Assembly (NCBI RefSeq): GCF_011742165.1
Contig: NZ_JAAQTO010000007.1
Span: 1-61,219, forward strand
DNA from: Billgrantia bachuensis
GTDB taxonomy: Bacteria; Pseudomonadota; Gammaproteobacteria; Pseudomonadales; Halomonadaceae
DNA length: 61,219 bases
Direction: 5' to 3'
This document shows positions 21,672 to 29,575 of this stretch, piece after piece. The notes beneath the pieces were generated by a model. That model ran no database searches. It was not told where the DNA came from and saw nothing but the letters and a program-made list of their open reading frames with translations. Made by a program: the position numbers and the translations under genes. The first letter of the stretch is position 1, and every line of letters begins with the position of its first letter.

Positions 21672-22157
21672 CTACTTGATCACTCTCAGCGAAGGCCGCT
21701 TCTTGGAAGCCGTCTTGCCAGCGGATGACGCCTTGCCGCGCTCCGACTTCTCAGCACCCTCGTCGTCCCGCTCGCCGTCAATATCTACGCTACTCAGCTC
21801 GGGCTTGTCCCCGGGGGCACCCTCCTCCTGCTGAGGCATCGGCATGATCGGCTCATGACCGAACACCATACCCACACCGTTCTCCTTGGCATAGATGGCC
21901 ACCAAGGCCGGCATCGGCACGACGACCTGCATGGGTTGCCCACCGAAGCGAGCATGAAACCTGACGGCATCGTTCGCGATGTGCAGATCGCGCACCGCAG
22001 TAGGCCCGACGTTCAGCACGATCTGGCCGTTCTGCACGAACTGACGTGGCACACTGACGCCTGGCTGCTCGGCGTCGACCACGATGTAAGGAGTATGCTC
22101 ATTGTCCAGAAGCCACTCGTAGAGGCCTCGGGCCAGATAGGGGCGGCTCGACAACAT
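21672..22157 (-). CDS. sspB: ClpXP adaptor SspB
   Basis: Specificity factor that binds ssrA-tagged proteins from stalled ribosomes and delivers them to ClpXP. The 161-residue protein has the substrate-binding beta-barrel domain (about 1-110, including GQIVLNVGPTAV and ARFGGQPMQVVVPM). An acidic disordered linker follows, and the extreme C-terminus RPSLRVIK matches the ClpX-tethering peptide (LRVVK in E. coli). It lies 49 bases downstream of sspA and is probably cotranscribed with it. Confidence 0.95.
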   Translation of the reverse strand: MLSSRPYLARGLYEWLLDNEHTPYIVVDAEQPGVSVPRQFVQNGQIVLNVGPTAVRDLHIANDAVRFHARFGGQPMQVVVPMPALVAIYAKENGVGMVFGHEPIMPMPQQEEGAPGDKPELSSVDIDGERDDEGAEKSERGKASSAGKTASKKRPSLRVIK

Positions 22158-22206
22158 GGCGTTCAGCCCTCCAGTCTGTCGGCGTCGGGCAGACCCGACG
22201 CCAGGT

Positions 22207-22833
22207 TCAGGCGCGCATTTCGCGCTCGTTCTCGCTCAGCGCCGACACGAAGGATTCTCGCTCGAACAAGCGCTCCATGTAGGCTACGAGCGGCTTGACC
22301 TGCTTCTCCGGAAGTTCGATTCCCAATACCGGAAGACGCCATAGAATCGGCGCGATACAGCAGTCCACCAGCGAAAACTCCTCGCTCATGAAGAAAGGCA
22401 CGTCCTCGAAGATCGGTGAGATACCGACCAGACTCTCACGCAGTTCCTTGCGTGCCTTTTCCACCTCCTTCTTGCCACCGCTCACGATCTGCTCGACGAG
22501 AGGGCACCACTCCCGCTCGATGCGATGCATCCAGAGCCGGCTCTGGGCTCGCGCCACGGGATACACCGGCAACAACGGAGGATGAGGAAAGCGCTCGTCC
22601 AGGTATTCCATCATGACCTTGGATTCATAGAGCGCCAGGTCGCGATCGACCAGGGTCGGCACGCTGTTGTAGGGGTTCAGGTCGGCAAGCTCCTCGGGAC
22701 GCTGGTCACCATTGACTTCGACGATATCGACCGCCACGCCCTTTTCGGCGAGCACGATGCGTACGCGATGACTAAGGTGATCATCGCTCCCCGAGTAGAA
22801 GATCATCGACGACCGCTTGGCCACTACACCCAT
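22207..22833 (-). CDS. sspA: Stringent starvation protein A
   Basis: GST-fold RNA polymerase-associated protein that, in E. coli, alters transcription in stationary phase and starvation. The 208 residues have the thioredoxin-like N-terminal domain ([41 protein letters not shown]) and an all-helical C-terminal domain. GAGGA lies 7 bases before the ATG. An extended -10 promoter is visible upstream. Adjacency to sspB and to petABC-rpsI-rplM matches many gammaproteobacteria. Confidence 0.95.
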   Translation of the reverse strand: MGVVAKRSSMIFYSGSDDHLSHRVRIVLAEKGVAVDIVEVNGDQRPEELADLNPYNSVPTLVDRDLALYESKVMMEYLDERFPHPPLLPVYPVARAQSRLWMHRIEREWCPLVEQIVSGGKKEVEKARKELRESLVGISPIFEDVPFFMSEEFSLVDCCIAPILWRLPVLGIELPEKQVKPLVAYMERLFERESFVSALSENEREMRA

Positions 22834-22863
22834 GTAACAATCCTCGCATCAATTCGAACCAGC

Positions 22864-22869
22864 ATGATA
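22864..22869 (-). promoter_or_regulatory. Candidate extended -10 promoter of sspA
   Basis: Minus-strand TATCAT preceded by TGC forms an extended -10 element about 30 bases upstream of the sspA ATG. There is no good -35 hexamer, which an extended -10 can compensate for. Confidence 0.4.
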
Positions 22870-22924
22870 GCACGCACCCCAGGCTGCGGGTGGCATGTAC
22901 TTTCTGACTTGAAACAACACGCAA

Positions 22925-22953
22925 GGGGCGCATGGCATGTGACCATGCGCCCC
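22925..22953 (-). terminator. Terminator after petC
   Basis: A perfect 11-bp GC-rich stem (GGGGCGCATGG/CCATGCGCCCC) with a 7-base loop lies 30 bases past the petC stop. It is followed by only a broken T-run (TTGCGTGTTGTTTC) on the minus strand. It should separate the pet operon from sspA. Confidence 0.7.
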
Positions 22954-22982
22954 CCGCGGCACAACCGACCGATTCAATCGAA

Positions 22983-23750
22983 TCAGTGAATATCGCGCCA
23001 GTACTCGCGCTTGAGCAGGTACGCCAGCACACCGAAAATGAAGATGAAAATCAGCACCTTCGGACCCAGCGCCTGAGCATGCAGCTTGGTCGGCTCGCCC
23101 ACGTAGGCCAGGAAGTTGGTCAGGTCATAGACCGCCTCTTCGAACTCCTCGGGCTCCATGCTTCCCGGCTGGGTCACCTGCAGTACTTCACAGGACTGGT
23201 ACTTGCCGGTCAGCGGGTCGAGCTCCGCCCCATGAACGGGGCGATCCGTCTCGGCACAGACCTTTTCCTGCACGCCCTGCAGCGGCTCCAGCACATTGGG
23301 CATGGCTACCAGGTCGAACACCTCGTTGTTGACCCCATTCGGACGCTCGGGGTCGCGATAGAAGGTCAACAGGTAGGAGTAGATCCAGTCGGTGCCGCGC
23401 AGGCGCGCCTCGAGCGTGAGATCGGGGGGCGGCGCACCGAACCAACTCTCCCCATCGTCGGTGCTCATGGCGTTACCCATCTGGTCGTTGTAGGCCAGAT
23501 CCGAAGAGAAAATCAGATTCTCCTCGACGAGCTCCTGAGGGATGTCGAGATCTTCGGCGGCACGCGCAAAGCGCTGATGTTCGAGCGAATGACATCCCAT
23601 GCAGTAGTTGACGAAGAGCTTCATGCCTCGCTGCAGAGACGCCTTGTCGTGGAGATCCGGCGTCATCGAGTACGGCACGCTCTCGCCACCTGCAGCCATC
23701 GCCGTGAAGGGCACCAGCGCGAAGAGCAGTGCGAACAGTTGCTTTTTCAT
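22983..23750 (-). CDS. petC: Cytochrome c1 of the bc1 complex
   Basis: Membrane-anchored cytochrome that takes electrons from the Rieske protein and passes them to soluble cytochrome c. The ATG at 23750 gives 255 residues. A Sec signal peptide (MKKQLFALLFALVPFTAMA) precedes the haem c motif CMGCH (C50, C53, H54); a C-terminal membrane helix (KVLIFIFIFGVLAYLL) precedes the tail REYWRDIH. The ATG overlaps the petB TAA by one base. The long in-frame upstream extension reads through petB and is not real. Confidence 0.96.
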   Translation of the reverse strand: MKKQLFALLFALVPFTAMAAGGESVPYSMTPDLHDKASLQRGMKLFVNYCMGCHSLEHQRFARAAEDLDIPQELVEENLIFSSDLAYNDQMGNAMSTDDGESWFGAPPPDLTLEARLRGTDWIYSYLLTFYRDPERPNGVNNEVFDLVAMPNVLEPLQGVQEKVCAETDRPVHGAELDPLTGKYQSCEVLQVTQPGSMEPEEFEEAVYDLTNFLAYVGEPTKLHAQALGPKVLIFIFIFGVLAYLLKREYWRDIH

Positions 23751-25009
23751 TAGCCAGTCACCCTCTCCGGAACGGGTTTGGTATTCTCCATCCTGGTGTA
23801 GAAAGGCATCAGCAGGAAGAAGGCGAAGTAGATCGCCGTGCAGATCTGCGCCAGCACGGTTCGGCCATCGGTTGCCGGCAGCACGCCCAGCACGCCGAGG
23901 ATCACGAAGCTGATGGCGAACAGCGCCAACATCACCTTGGACATCCAGCCCTTGTAGCGCATGGAGTTCACCCGGCTGCGGTCGAGCCAGGGCAGCACGA
24001 ACAGAACGGCGATGGCCGCCCCCATGAAGACCACGCCGAGGAACTTGGCATCCAGCCCGAAGAGCGAGAAATTGATCGCCCGCAGGATGGCGTAGAAAGG
24101 CGTGAAGTACCATACCGGCGCGATATGATCCGGCGTCTTCAGCGGGTTGGCAGGCTCGAAGTTCGGCTTTTCGATGAAGTAGCCACCGCCCTCCGGGAAG
24201 TAGAACACCACCGCGCAAAATACGAACAGGAACACGGCCACGCCGAACACGTCCTTGACCGTGTAGTACGGATGGAAGGGAATACCGTCGATCGGCTTGC
24301 CGGTCTCATCCTTCTTGTCCTTGATGTCGATGCCATCCGGATTGTTGGAACCGACTTCATGCAGAGCAATGAGGTGCAGCACCACCAGCGCCAGGATCAC
24401 GATGGGCAGCGCCACCACATGGAGAGCGAAGAAGCGATTGAGGGTAATACCGGAAATCAGGTAGTCGCCGCGCACCCACTGAGCCAGGTCCGGGCCAATC
24501 GCGGGAATCGCCGAGAACAGCGAGATGATCACCTGAGCGCCCCAGTAGGACATCTGCCCCCAGGGCAGCAGGTAACCCATGAAGGCCTCGGCCATCAACG
24601 CCAGATAGATCGCCATGCCGAAGATCCAGACGAGTTCGCGAGGCGCCTTGTAGGAACCGTAGAGCAGGCCACGGAACATGTGCAGGTAGACCACTACGAA
24701 GAAGGCGGAAGCGCCGGTGGAATGCATGTAGCGGATCAACCAGCCCCACTCCACGTCGCGCATGATGTACTCGACGGAAGCGAAGGCACCCTCGGCCGAG
24801 GGATTGTAGCTCATGGTCAGCCAGACGCCGGTGAGGATCTGGTTGACGAGCACCAGCAGGGCGAGAGAGCCGAAGAAGTACCAGACGTTGAAGTTCTTGG
24901 GCGCGTAATACTTGGACAGATGCTCCTGCCACATCTGCGTGGCAGGGAAGCGGTCGTCCACCCAGCGCATGAACCCGCTTTCTGCCTTGACACGATTCGG
25001 GTTACCCAT
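23750..25009 (-). CDS. petB: Cytochrome b of the bc1 complex
   Basis: Integral-membrane subunit holding both haems b and the quinol oxidation and reduction sites. The 419-residue protein has about eight membrane helices, the haem-ligand region STGASAFFVVVYLHMFRG, a PEWY-type motif in the form PVWY and the second histidine region FFALHVVALPI. It overlaps petA and petC by one base each, indicating one tightly coupled operon. Length is normal for a full (unsplit) cytochrome b. Confidence 0.97.
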   Translation of the reverse strand: MGNPNRVKAESGFMRWVDDRFPATQMWQEHLSKYYAPKNFNVWYFFGSLALLVLVNQILTGVWLTMSYNPSAEGAFASVEYIMRDVEWGWLIRYMHSTGASAFFVVVYLHMFRGLLYGSYKAPRELVWIFGMAIYLALMAEAFMGYLLPWGQMSYWGAQVIISLFSAIPAIGPDLAQWVRGDYLISGITLNRFFALHVVALPIVILALVVLHLIALHEVGSNNPDGIDIKDKKDETGKPIDGIPFHPYYTVKDVFGVAVFLFVFCAVVFYFPEGGGYFIEKPNFEPANPLKTPDHIAPVWYFTPFYAILRAINFSLFGLDAKFLGVVFMGAAIAVLFVLPWLDRSRVNSMRYKGWMSKVMLALFAISFVILGVLGVLPATDGRTVLAQICTAIYFAFFLLMPFYTRMENTKPVPERVTG

Positions 25010-25608
25010 CAGGCGGCCTCCTCATCTTCGCCGACGACAATCACGCTGTCGCTTTCAAAGCGGTACGGCGGTACTTCAAGATTGGTCGGAGCCGGCACGT
25101 TGCGAAACACGCGACCCGCCAGATCGAAACGCGAGCCGTGACAGGGACAGAAGAAACCACCCGGCCAGTCGTCCGTTCCCACTCCCTCGGCGTTCGGCTC
25201 CGGACGGAACAGCGGTGAGCAGCCCAGGTGGGTACAGATACCGATCAGCACCCCGATCTCGGGCTTGATCGAGCGCAACGGACCGGTGACATAGCTTGGC
25301 TGCTGCGGCTCTTCTGAATCGGGATCGGCCAGACGTGAAGGGTCGAAGTTCTCGGTACGCTCCATCATGTCGGGGGTACGCCGAACGACCCAGACCGGCC
25401 TTCCGCGCCACTCGACAGTCATGCGTTGCCCCGGCTCCAGCTTCGAGACATCCGCAGTCACTGGCGCCCCAGCCGCCCTTGCCCTGGCACTCGGCTGCCA
25501 GGAAGCCACAAAGGGAACCGCCACTCCCACGGCACCCACCGCCCCTACGACGGTGGTTGCACCAAGGAGGAGACGGCGCCGCCCTTTGTTCACGCCGTTG
25601 TCTGCCAT
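25009..25608 (-). CDS. petA: Rieske iron-sulfur subunit of the bc1 complex
   Basis: Carries the 2Fe-2S cluster that accepts the first electron from quinol. The 199 residues have a twin-arginine-type N-terminal signal anchor (GRRRLLLG before a helix at about 12-35). The two cluster-binding boxes are CTHLGC (C125, H127, C130) and CPCHGS (C154, C156, H157). It is the first gene of petABC; a candidate promoter lies upstream, beyond the rpsI terminator. Confidence 0.97.
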   Translation of the reverse strand: MADNGVNKGRRRLLLGATTVVGAVGAVGVAVPFVASWQPSARARAAGAPVTADVSKLEPGQRMTVEWRGRPVWVVRRTPDMMERTENFDPSRLADPDSEEPQQPSYVTGPLRSIKPEIGVLIGICTHLGCSPLFRPEPNAEGVGTDDWPGGFFCPCHGSRFDLAGRVFRNVPAPTNLEVPPYRFESDSVIVVGEDEEAA

Positions 25609-25685
25609 TTTATGGTTTCTCCCATCAGCTTACCCGTTGAACCGCACGGAATGAGTTCCGTAGCCACGGATACCAAATCCGCCAT

Positions 25686-25714
25686 ATATTAAGGAATCAA
25701 GCCGCTTGGTACAA
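25686..25714 (-). promoter_or_regulatory. Candidate promoter of petABC
   Basis: The minus strand has TTGTAC (25709-25714) and TAATAT (25686-25691) separated by 17 bases, about 80 bases upstream of petA. It sits just downstream of the rpsI terminator, so the pet operon needs its own promoter here. Each hexamer matches consensus at four positions. Confidence 0.45.
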
Positions 25715-25760
25715 GGCGAAACAGTCCTGACCAAGGTGGAATTCAAACCGCAATTGCTTG

Positions 25761-25801
25761 AAATAAAAATAAAAAAACCCGGGCAAACGCCCGGGTTTTT
25801 G
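25761..25801 (-). terminator. Rho-independent terminator of rplM-rpsI
   Basis: A 7-bp stem CCCGGGC/GCCCGGG (25778-25784 and 25789-25795, loop of 4), extended by A-T pairs, is followed on the minus strand by a long T-rich run (complement of 25761-25777). A shorter T-run on the plus strand makes it potentially bidirectional, but no plus-strand gene precedes it. Confidence 0.92.
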
Positions 25802-25817
25802 TTCCGATTTGATGCAA

Positions 25818-26207
25818 TTAGCGCTTGGAGAACTGCGGGCGACGACGCGCCTTGCGCAGGCCAACCTTCTTGCGCTCCACCTGGCGTGCATCGCGAGTGA
25901 CGTAGCCAGCGGCGCGAAGAGCCGGACGGAAGTCCTCGTTGTACTCCATCAGGGCACGGGTAATGCCGTGACGAATGGCACCCGCCTGGGCAGAGCCACC
26001 ACCGCCCTTGACGGTGACATAGACGTCGAACTGGCCGGTCGTCTCGGTCAGCTCGAGCGGCTGACGAACCACCATGCGGCCGGTAACGCGACCGAAATAT
26101 TGGTCCAGCTCACGGCTGTTGACGGTAATCTTGCCGGTTCCCGGCTTGAGGAAAACACGGGCAGTAGATGTCTTGCGGCGCCCGGTACCGTAATACTGTT
26201 GTGCCAT
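25818..26207 (-). CDS. rpsI: 30S ribosomal protein S9
   Basis: Small-subunit head protein whose C-terminal tail reaches the P-site tRNA. The 129-residue sequence opens [19 protein letters not shown] and ends with the basic RRPQFSKR tail, both diagnostic. It follows rplM by 13 bases in the universal L13-S9 pair and is closed by a strong terminator. Confidence 0.98.
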   Translation of the reverse strand: MAQQYYGTGRRKTSTARVFLKPGTGKITVNSRELDQYFGRVTGRMVVRQPLELTETTGQFDVYVTVKGGGGSAQAGAIRHGITRALMEYNEDFRPALRAAGYVTRDARQVERKKVGLRKARRRPQFSKR

Positions 26208-26220
26208 GGTGATGATCCCC

Positions 26221-26649
26221 TCAGATGTTCAGTTCTTGCGGCTGCTGGGCGGCGTGCGGATGTTCGGCGCCGGCATAGACCTTGAGCTTGGAGTACATGG
26301 CGCGCCCCAGCGGGCCCTTCGGCAGCATGCCCTTGACGGCAGACTCGATCACGCGCTCCGGCGCATGCGCAATCATCTTCTCGAAATTCATGGAGCGAAG
26401 ACCGCCCGGGTAACCGGTGTGCCGGTAGTAGGTCTTGGCCTTCGCCTTGTTGCCGGTAACCTGCACCTTCTCGGCGTTGATCACGACGATGTAATCGCCG
26501 GTATCGACATGAGGGGTGAATTCGGGCTTGTGCTTGCCACGCAGACGGCGAGCGATTTCGGTAGCCAGACGGCCGAGCGTCTTGTCCGCCGCGTCGACGA
26601 CGTACCAGTCGCGCTGCACGCTCTGCGGCTTAGCAGTGAACGTTTTCAT
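26221..26649 (-). CDS. rplM: 50S ribosomal protein L13
   Basis: Early-assembly large-subunit protein. The 142-residue sequence has the family start [20 protein letters not shown], the [20 protein letters not shown] block and the conserved [19 protein letters not shown]. It is preceded by about 117 bases of untranslated leader after a candidate promoter. In E. coli this operon is autoregulated by L13 through its leader; whether that holds here cannot be told from sequence alone. Confidence 0.98.
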   Translation of the reverse strand: MKTFTAKPQSVQRDWYVVDAADKTLGRLATEIARRLRGKHKPEFTPHVDTGDYIVVINAEKVQVTGNKAKAKTYYRHTGYPGGLRSMNFEKMIAHAPERVIESAVKGMLPKGPLGRAMYSKLKVYAGAEHPHAAQQPQELNI

Positions 26650-26772
26650 GGAGAAACCACCACAAGATCAATCAAGTGCATTGGACCCCGAACACCCATG
26701 GCGTCAACGGGATCATCCCTATTTTTCTTGGTTGCCTGCCCATCAAGCAGCGGCAACGGTCGAGAAGCGCGT

Positions 26773-26778
26773 ATTCTA
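26773..26778 (-). promoter_or_regulatory. Candidate -10 box of rplM-rpsI
   Basis: Minus-strand TAGAAT is followed by a GC-rich discriminator (ACGCGC), the pattern typical of ribosomal promoters subject to stringent control. No convincing -35 hexamer is present. It would give a leader of about 117 bases. Confidence 0.4.
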
Positions 26779-26799
26779 CAGGATTTGCGCGCAAGGATT

Positions 26800-26817
26800 A
26801 AAGCCTTATCTGGCTTT
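26800..26817 (-). terminator. Possible short terminator after zapE
   Basis: A 6-bp stem AAAGCC/GGCTTT with a 6-base loop lies directly after the zapE stop on the minus strand. It is followed by AATCCTT rather than a true U-tract. It is weak, and it would separate zapE from the ribosomal promoter. Confidence 0.3.
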
Positions 26818-26820
26818 CGA

Positions 26821-28005
26821 TCAAGGCTTGTGCGGCAGAGCGAGGTACTCGTGCGACTGCATCTCCTGCAGTCGCGACAGGGTGCGCTGAAACTCGAACT
26901 CGAGGCGACCGCCGGCATAAAGCGACTCCGCCGGCACCTCGGCCGACATCAGCAGCTTGACGCCGCGATCGTAGAACTCGTCGACCATGTTGATGAAGCG
27001 GCGCGCCTGATCGTCGGTCGCCGCGCCCATCCTCGTCACGTTGGAAACCAGTACGGTGTGGAATTCGCGGGCAAGCTCGATGTAGTCGTTCTGGCTGCGC
27101 GGCCCGTCGCACAGCTCTCGAAATTCGAACCACACCACGTCGTCATGCAGGCGGCGAGCCCTTAACACGCGGTGGTTGATCTCGATCGACACATCGGCTT
27201 CGCCGTCATGCCGGGCGATCTCATGGAAGCTTCGCGCAAGCTCACGCTCCGCCGCCGCATCCAACGGCGCATGGAAGATCTCGGCACGCTCCAGGGCGCG
27301 CAGGCGATAATCGATGCCCGAATCCACGTTGACCACGCGGCAGTGGCGCTTGATCAGGTCGATGGCCGGCACGAAACGAGCACGCTGCAGCCCATCCTTG
27401 TACAGCTCATCGGGCACGATGTTCGAAGTGGCCACGAGCACCACGCCGCGCTCGAACAGCGCTTCGAGCAGGGTGGCAAGGATCATGGCATCGGTAATGT
27501 CCTTGACGAAGAATTCATCGAAACAGATCACCCGCGCCTCGGCGGCGAACTTGCCGGCGATCAGCCGCAACGGGTTCTTCTCGCCCTTGTAGTGCTCCAA
27601 CTCGTTGTGCACCCGCTGCATGAAGCGATGAAAATGGGTGCGCATCTTGTCGGGAAAAGGCAGGGAGTCATGGAAGGTATCGACGAGATAGGTCTTGCCA
27701 CGTCCCACCCCGCCCCAGAAGTAGAGTCCCTGGATCGCAGGCAGGACCGGCTCTTCCACCTCCGCGCCGCGCTTGCCGAACAGGCCCGCCACCCTGGACT
27801 TGAGGCTACGCCCAGTGGTCACGGCCCGCGACTCGGTCCTCGGCGAGGCCACGAGCTGGTCATAGAGACGCTGCAGATGCTCGACGGCCTGCTCCTGAGC
27901 AGGGTCGTAGTGAAAATCATCGCGCTCGAGGTCGGCCCGGTAGCGTGCCAGCGGCGTACCGGCAGCAGCCGAATGGGAACCCGCAGACGTCACGGTCGCG
28001 CACAT
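26821..28005 (-). CDS. zapE: Cell division ATPase ZapE (AFG1-like)
   Basis: Cytoplasmic P-loop ATPase of the AFG1/YhcM family that associates with the Z-ring under stress in E. coli. The 394-residue protein has Walker A GGVGRGKT (98-105), a Walker B region VICFDEFFVKD and the ATSNIVPDELYKDGLQR sensor segment. AAGGA precedes the ATG. It is divergent from zapG, another division gene, with a promoter on each strand between them. Confidence 0.94.
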   Translation of the reverse strand: MCATVTSAGSHSAAAGTPLARYRADLERDDFHYDPAQEQAVEHLQRLYDQLVASPRTESRAVTTGRSLKSRVAGLFGKRGAEVEEPVLPAIQGLYFWGGVGRGKTYLVDTFHDSLPFPDKMRTHFHRFMQRVHNELEHYKGEKNPLRLIAGKFAAEARVICFDEFFVKDITDAMILATLLEALFERGVVLVATSNIVPDELYKDGLQRARFVPAIDLIKRHCRVVNVDSGIDYRLRALERAEIFHAPLDAAAERELARSFHEIARHDGEADVSIEINHRVLRARRLHDDVVWFEFRELCDGPRSQNDYIELAREFHTVLVSNVTRMGAATDDQARRFINMVDEFYDRGVKLLMSAEVPAESLYAGGRLEFEFQRTLSRLQEMQSHEYLALPHKP

Positions 28006-28049
28006 GGAAGATTCCTTGCTGATCTGGCTCGTATCGTTGCAGGCCCCGC

Positions 28050-28055
28050 ATTATA
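28050..28055 (-). promoter_or_regulatory. Candidate -10 box of zapE
   Basis: A perfect minus-strand TATAAT lies about 45 bases before the zapE ATG. The -35 region is weak (TTCTGC at a 19-base spacing). Confidence 0.45.
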
Positions 28056-28109
28056 CGCATCTCGAGCGCTGCGCGCAGAAAAATGGGGTCTGGCGATATT
28101 CACCGAGCG

Positions 28110-28140
28110 TTGACCCGCCGGCTGCCAACGCTTCTATAAT
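28110..28140 (+). promoter_or_regulatory. Candidate promoter of zapG
   Basis: Plus-strand TTGACC (28110-28115) and TATAAT (28135-28140) are both close to consensus, but the 19-base spacer is slightly long. It would give a leader of about 65 bases before the GTG start. Confidence 0.5.
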
Positions 28141-28211
28141 GGGCCGGCCAGACATGGCCCGAACCGGGCGGTGGCAAAGCACCGGCGTGTTTCTGTATCA
28201 GGGAGAACTTT

Positions 28212-28694
28212 GTGGATTACGGCAATGTGAACTGGATCGTGGCCATCGTCAGCCTGCTGATCGGCCTTGGCATCGGCGCCATCGGCTATCGCGCACTTGG
28301 CGCCTCGGCAACCCGCACGCAGAAGCTGCGGCGCCAGGCGGCTGAACGTGAGCGCGAGTTGAACGAGCTTCGCGAAGGCATGAACGAACACTTCAGCCAA
28401 GTCGGCATGATGGTAAGCAACATCCAGCGCGAAATGCGCACCCTCGAGCACCGCCTGACCGAGGATGCCAGTACGCTGCACTGCGATGCTCCCGCCACTC
28501 GCCAACTGAAGTCGTCCAAACAGCTCAAATCGGCCCATCAGCTCAAGTCGGCCGACCAGCCGGCCCTGACCGGCAGCGACGACATACCGGCACCGCGCGA
28601 TTACGCCGATGGCTCCGGCGGCACCCTATCGGAAGATTTCGGCCTCAAGCCCAGCGACGACAAGCGCGAGACTCCGCAACCTCCGCGCTACTGA
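28212..28694 (+). CDS. zapG: Inner-membrane division/envelope protein ZapG (YhcB, DUF1043)
   Basis: Bitopic cytoplasm-facing membrane protein linked in E. coli to cell division and envelope synthesis. It starts at GTG 28212 with GGGAGA upstream and has 160 residues. A membrane helix (about 8-30, glycine-rich) leads into a coiled coil (QKLRRQAAERERELNELREG); the conserved late motif PRDYADGSGGTLSEDF is present. Unusual is a threefold six-residue repeat, QLKS(S/A)X, at 98-115, absent from E. coli YhcB and accounting for part of the extra length (132 residues in E. coli). Confidence 0.9.
   Translation: MDYGNVNWIVAIVSLLIGLGIGAIGYRALGASATRTQKLRRQAAERERELNELREGMNEHFSQVGMMVSNIQREMRTLEHRLTEDASTLHCDAPATRQLKSSKQLKSAHQLKSADQPALTGSDDIPAPRDYADGSGGTLSEDFGLKPSDDKRETPQPPRY
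28503..28556 (+). repeat. Three 18-base tandem repeats inside zapG
   Basis: Three imperfect 18-base units encode QLKSSK, QLKSAH and QLKSAD (residues 98-115). Synonymous differences between units (CTGAAG versus CTCAAA and CTCAAG) show that the amino-acid pattern is better kept than the DNA, so this is not a fresh slippage product. Confidence 0.8.
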
Positions 28695-28712
28695 CTCGTC
28701 GGCCCTCACACG

Positions 28713-29474
28713 TCAGGCCGGATTGTCGATATCGACGAAGCGATGCTCAACGCCGAACTCCCGCGCCAACCATGCCCCCAGTGCCTGAACACCGTAGCGC
28801 TCGGTGGCGTGGTGACCCGCAGCCAGATAGTGAATGCCGAGCTCACGCGCCAGGTGCGTGGTGCGCTCGGATATCTCGCCCGAGATGAACGCCTCGGCTC
28901 CGGCCTCCCAGGCCTGGACGATCATGTCCTGTGCACCACCGGTACACCAGGCCACCCGACGTATCTCGCCACCGCCGGGCGCCTCGATGAGCAATGGCTC
29001 GCGTTCCAGACGCTCACCGAGCTGGCGAGCCAGGAGAGAGGGGGAAGCGGCCTCGGGCAGGCTGCCGAGCCACACCAGCCCCTGACCCAGCTCACCGTCG
29101 GCACAGCCCTCTACCCGAAAGCCGAGCCGGCGGGCAAGTTCGGCATTGTTGCCCAACTCGGCGTGGGCATCGAGCGGTAGATGATAGGCCAGCAGATTGA
29201 TGTCGTTGAGCAGCAACGTACGAATGCGCCGCTGCTTGATGCCGGTGATCGGCACTGGTTCGTTCTTCCAGAAGTAGCCGTGATGAACCAGCAGCAGGTC
29301 CGCCCCCCACGCCACCGCCTCGTCGAGCAGTGCCTGGCAGGCAGTCACGCCACTCATCACGCGCCGCACTTCGTCACGCCCCGCCACTTGCAGACCATTG
29401 ACGGTATAGTCCTTGAACGCGGGGGCGTTGAGCAGGGTATCGCAGGCCCGCACCAGGTCGGTTCGCAAAATCAT
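28713..29474 (-). CDS. NIF3-family dinuclear metal protein (YbgI-like)
   Basis: Member of the NIF3/YbgI family, sometimes labelled GTP cyclohydrolase 1 type 2; the cellular role is not settled. The 253-residue protein has the metal-ligand motifs LLVHHGYFW (H64, H65), YHLPLDAHAELGNN and the C-terminal AAGHHATERYG. It lies divergently to the DegS/AlgW gene across a 101-base gap that carries a symmetric repeat. The same neighbour pair occurs, as I recall, in Pseudomonas. Confidence 0.9.
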   Translation of the reverse strand: MILRTDLVRACDTLLNAPAFKDYTVNGLQVAGRDEVRRVMSGVTACQALLDEAVAWGADLLLVHHGYFWKNEPVPITGIKQRRIRTLLLNDINLLAYHLPLDAHAELGNNAELARRLGFRVEGCADGELGQGLVWLGSLPEAASPSLLARQLGERLEREPLLIEAPGGGEIRRVAWCTGGAQDMIVQAWEAGAEAFISGEISERTTHLARELGIHYLAAGHHATERYGVQALGAWLAREFGVEHRFVDIDNPA

Positions 29475-29484
29475 TCCTGCCTCC

Positions 29485-29514
29485 CGGACAGCACTTCGAT
29501 GACAGTGTTACAAT
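29485..29514 (+). promoter_or_regulatory. Candidate promoter of the DegS/AlgW gene
   Basis: CGGACA (29485-29490), an 18-base spacer and TACAAT (29509-29514) lie upstream on the plus strand. The -10 box forms the left arm of a perfect inverted repeat at 29507-29529. Confidence 0.4.
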
Positions 29515-29529
29515 CGGCCCCATTGTAAC
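29507..29529. promoter_or_regulatory. Symmetric inverted repeat between divergent genes
   Basis: Perfect 8-base arms GTTACAAT (29507-29514) and ATTGTAAC (29522-29529) surround a 7-base centre. Each arm contains TACAAT reading outward to its own strand, so the element could be an operator, a pair of mirrored -10 boxes, or both. Confidence 0.5.
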
Positions 29530-29575
29530 GACTGAGCGGGATATCATCGACTGCCCGCCGACCAGGAAACGCCGC

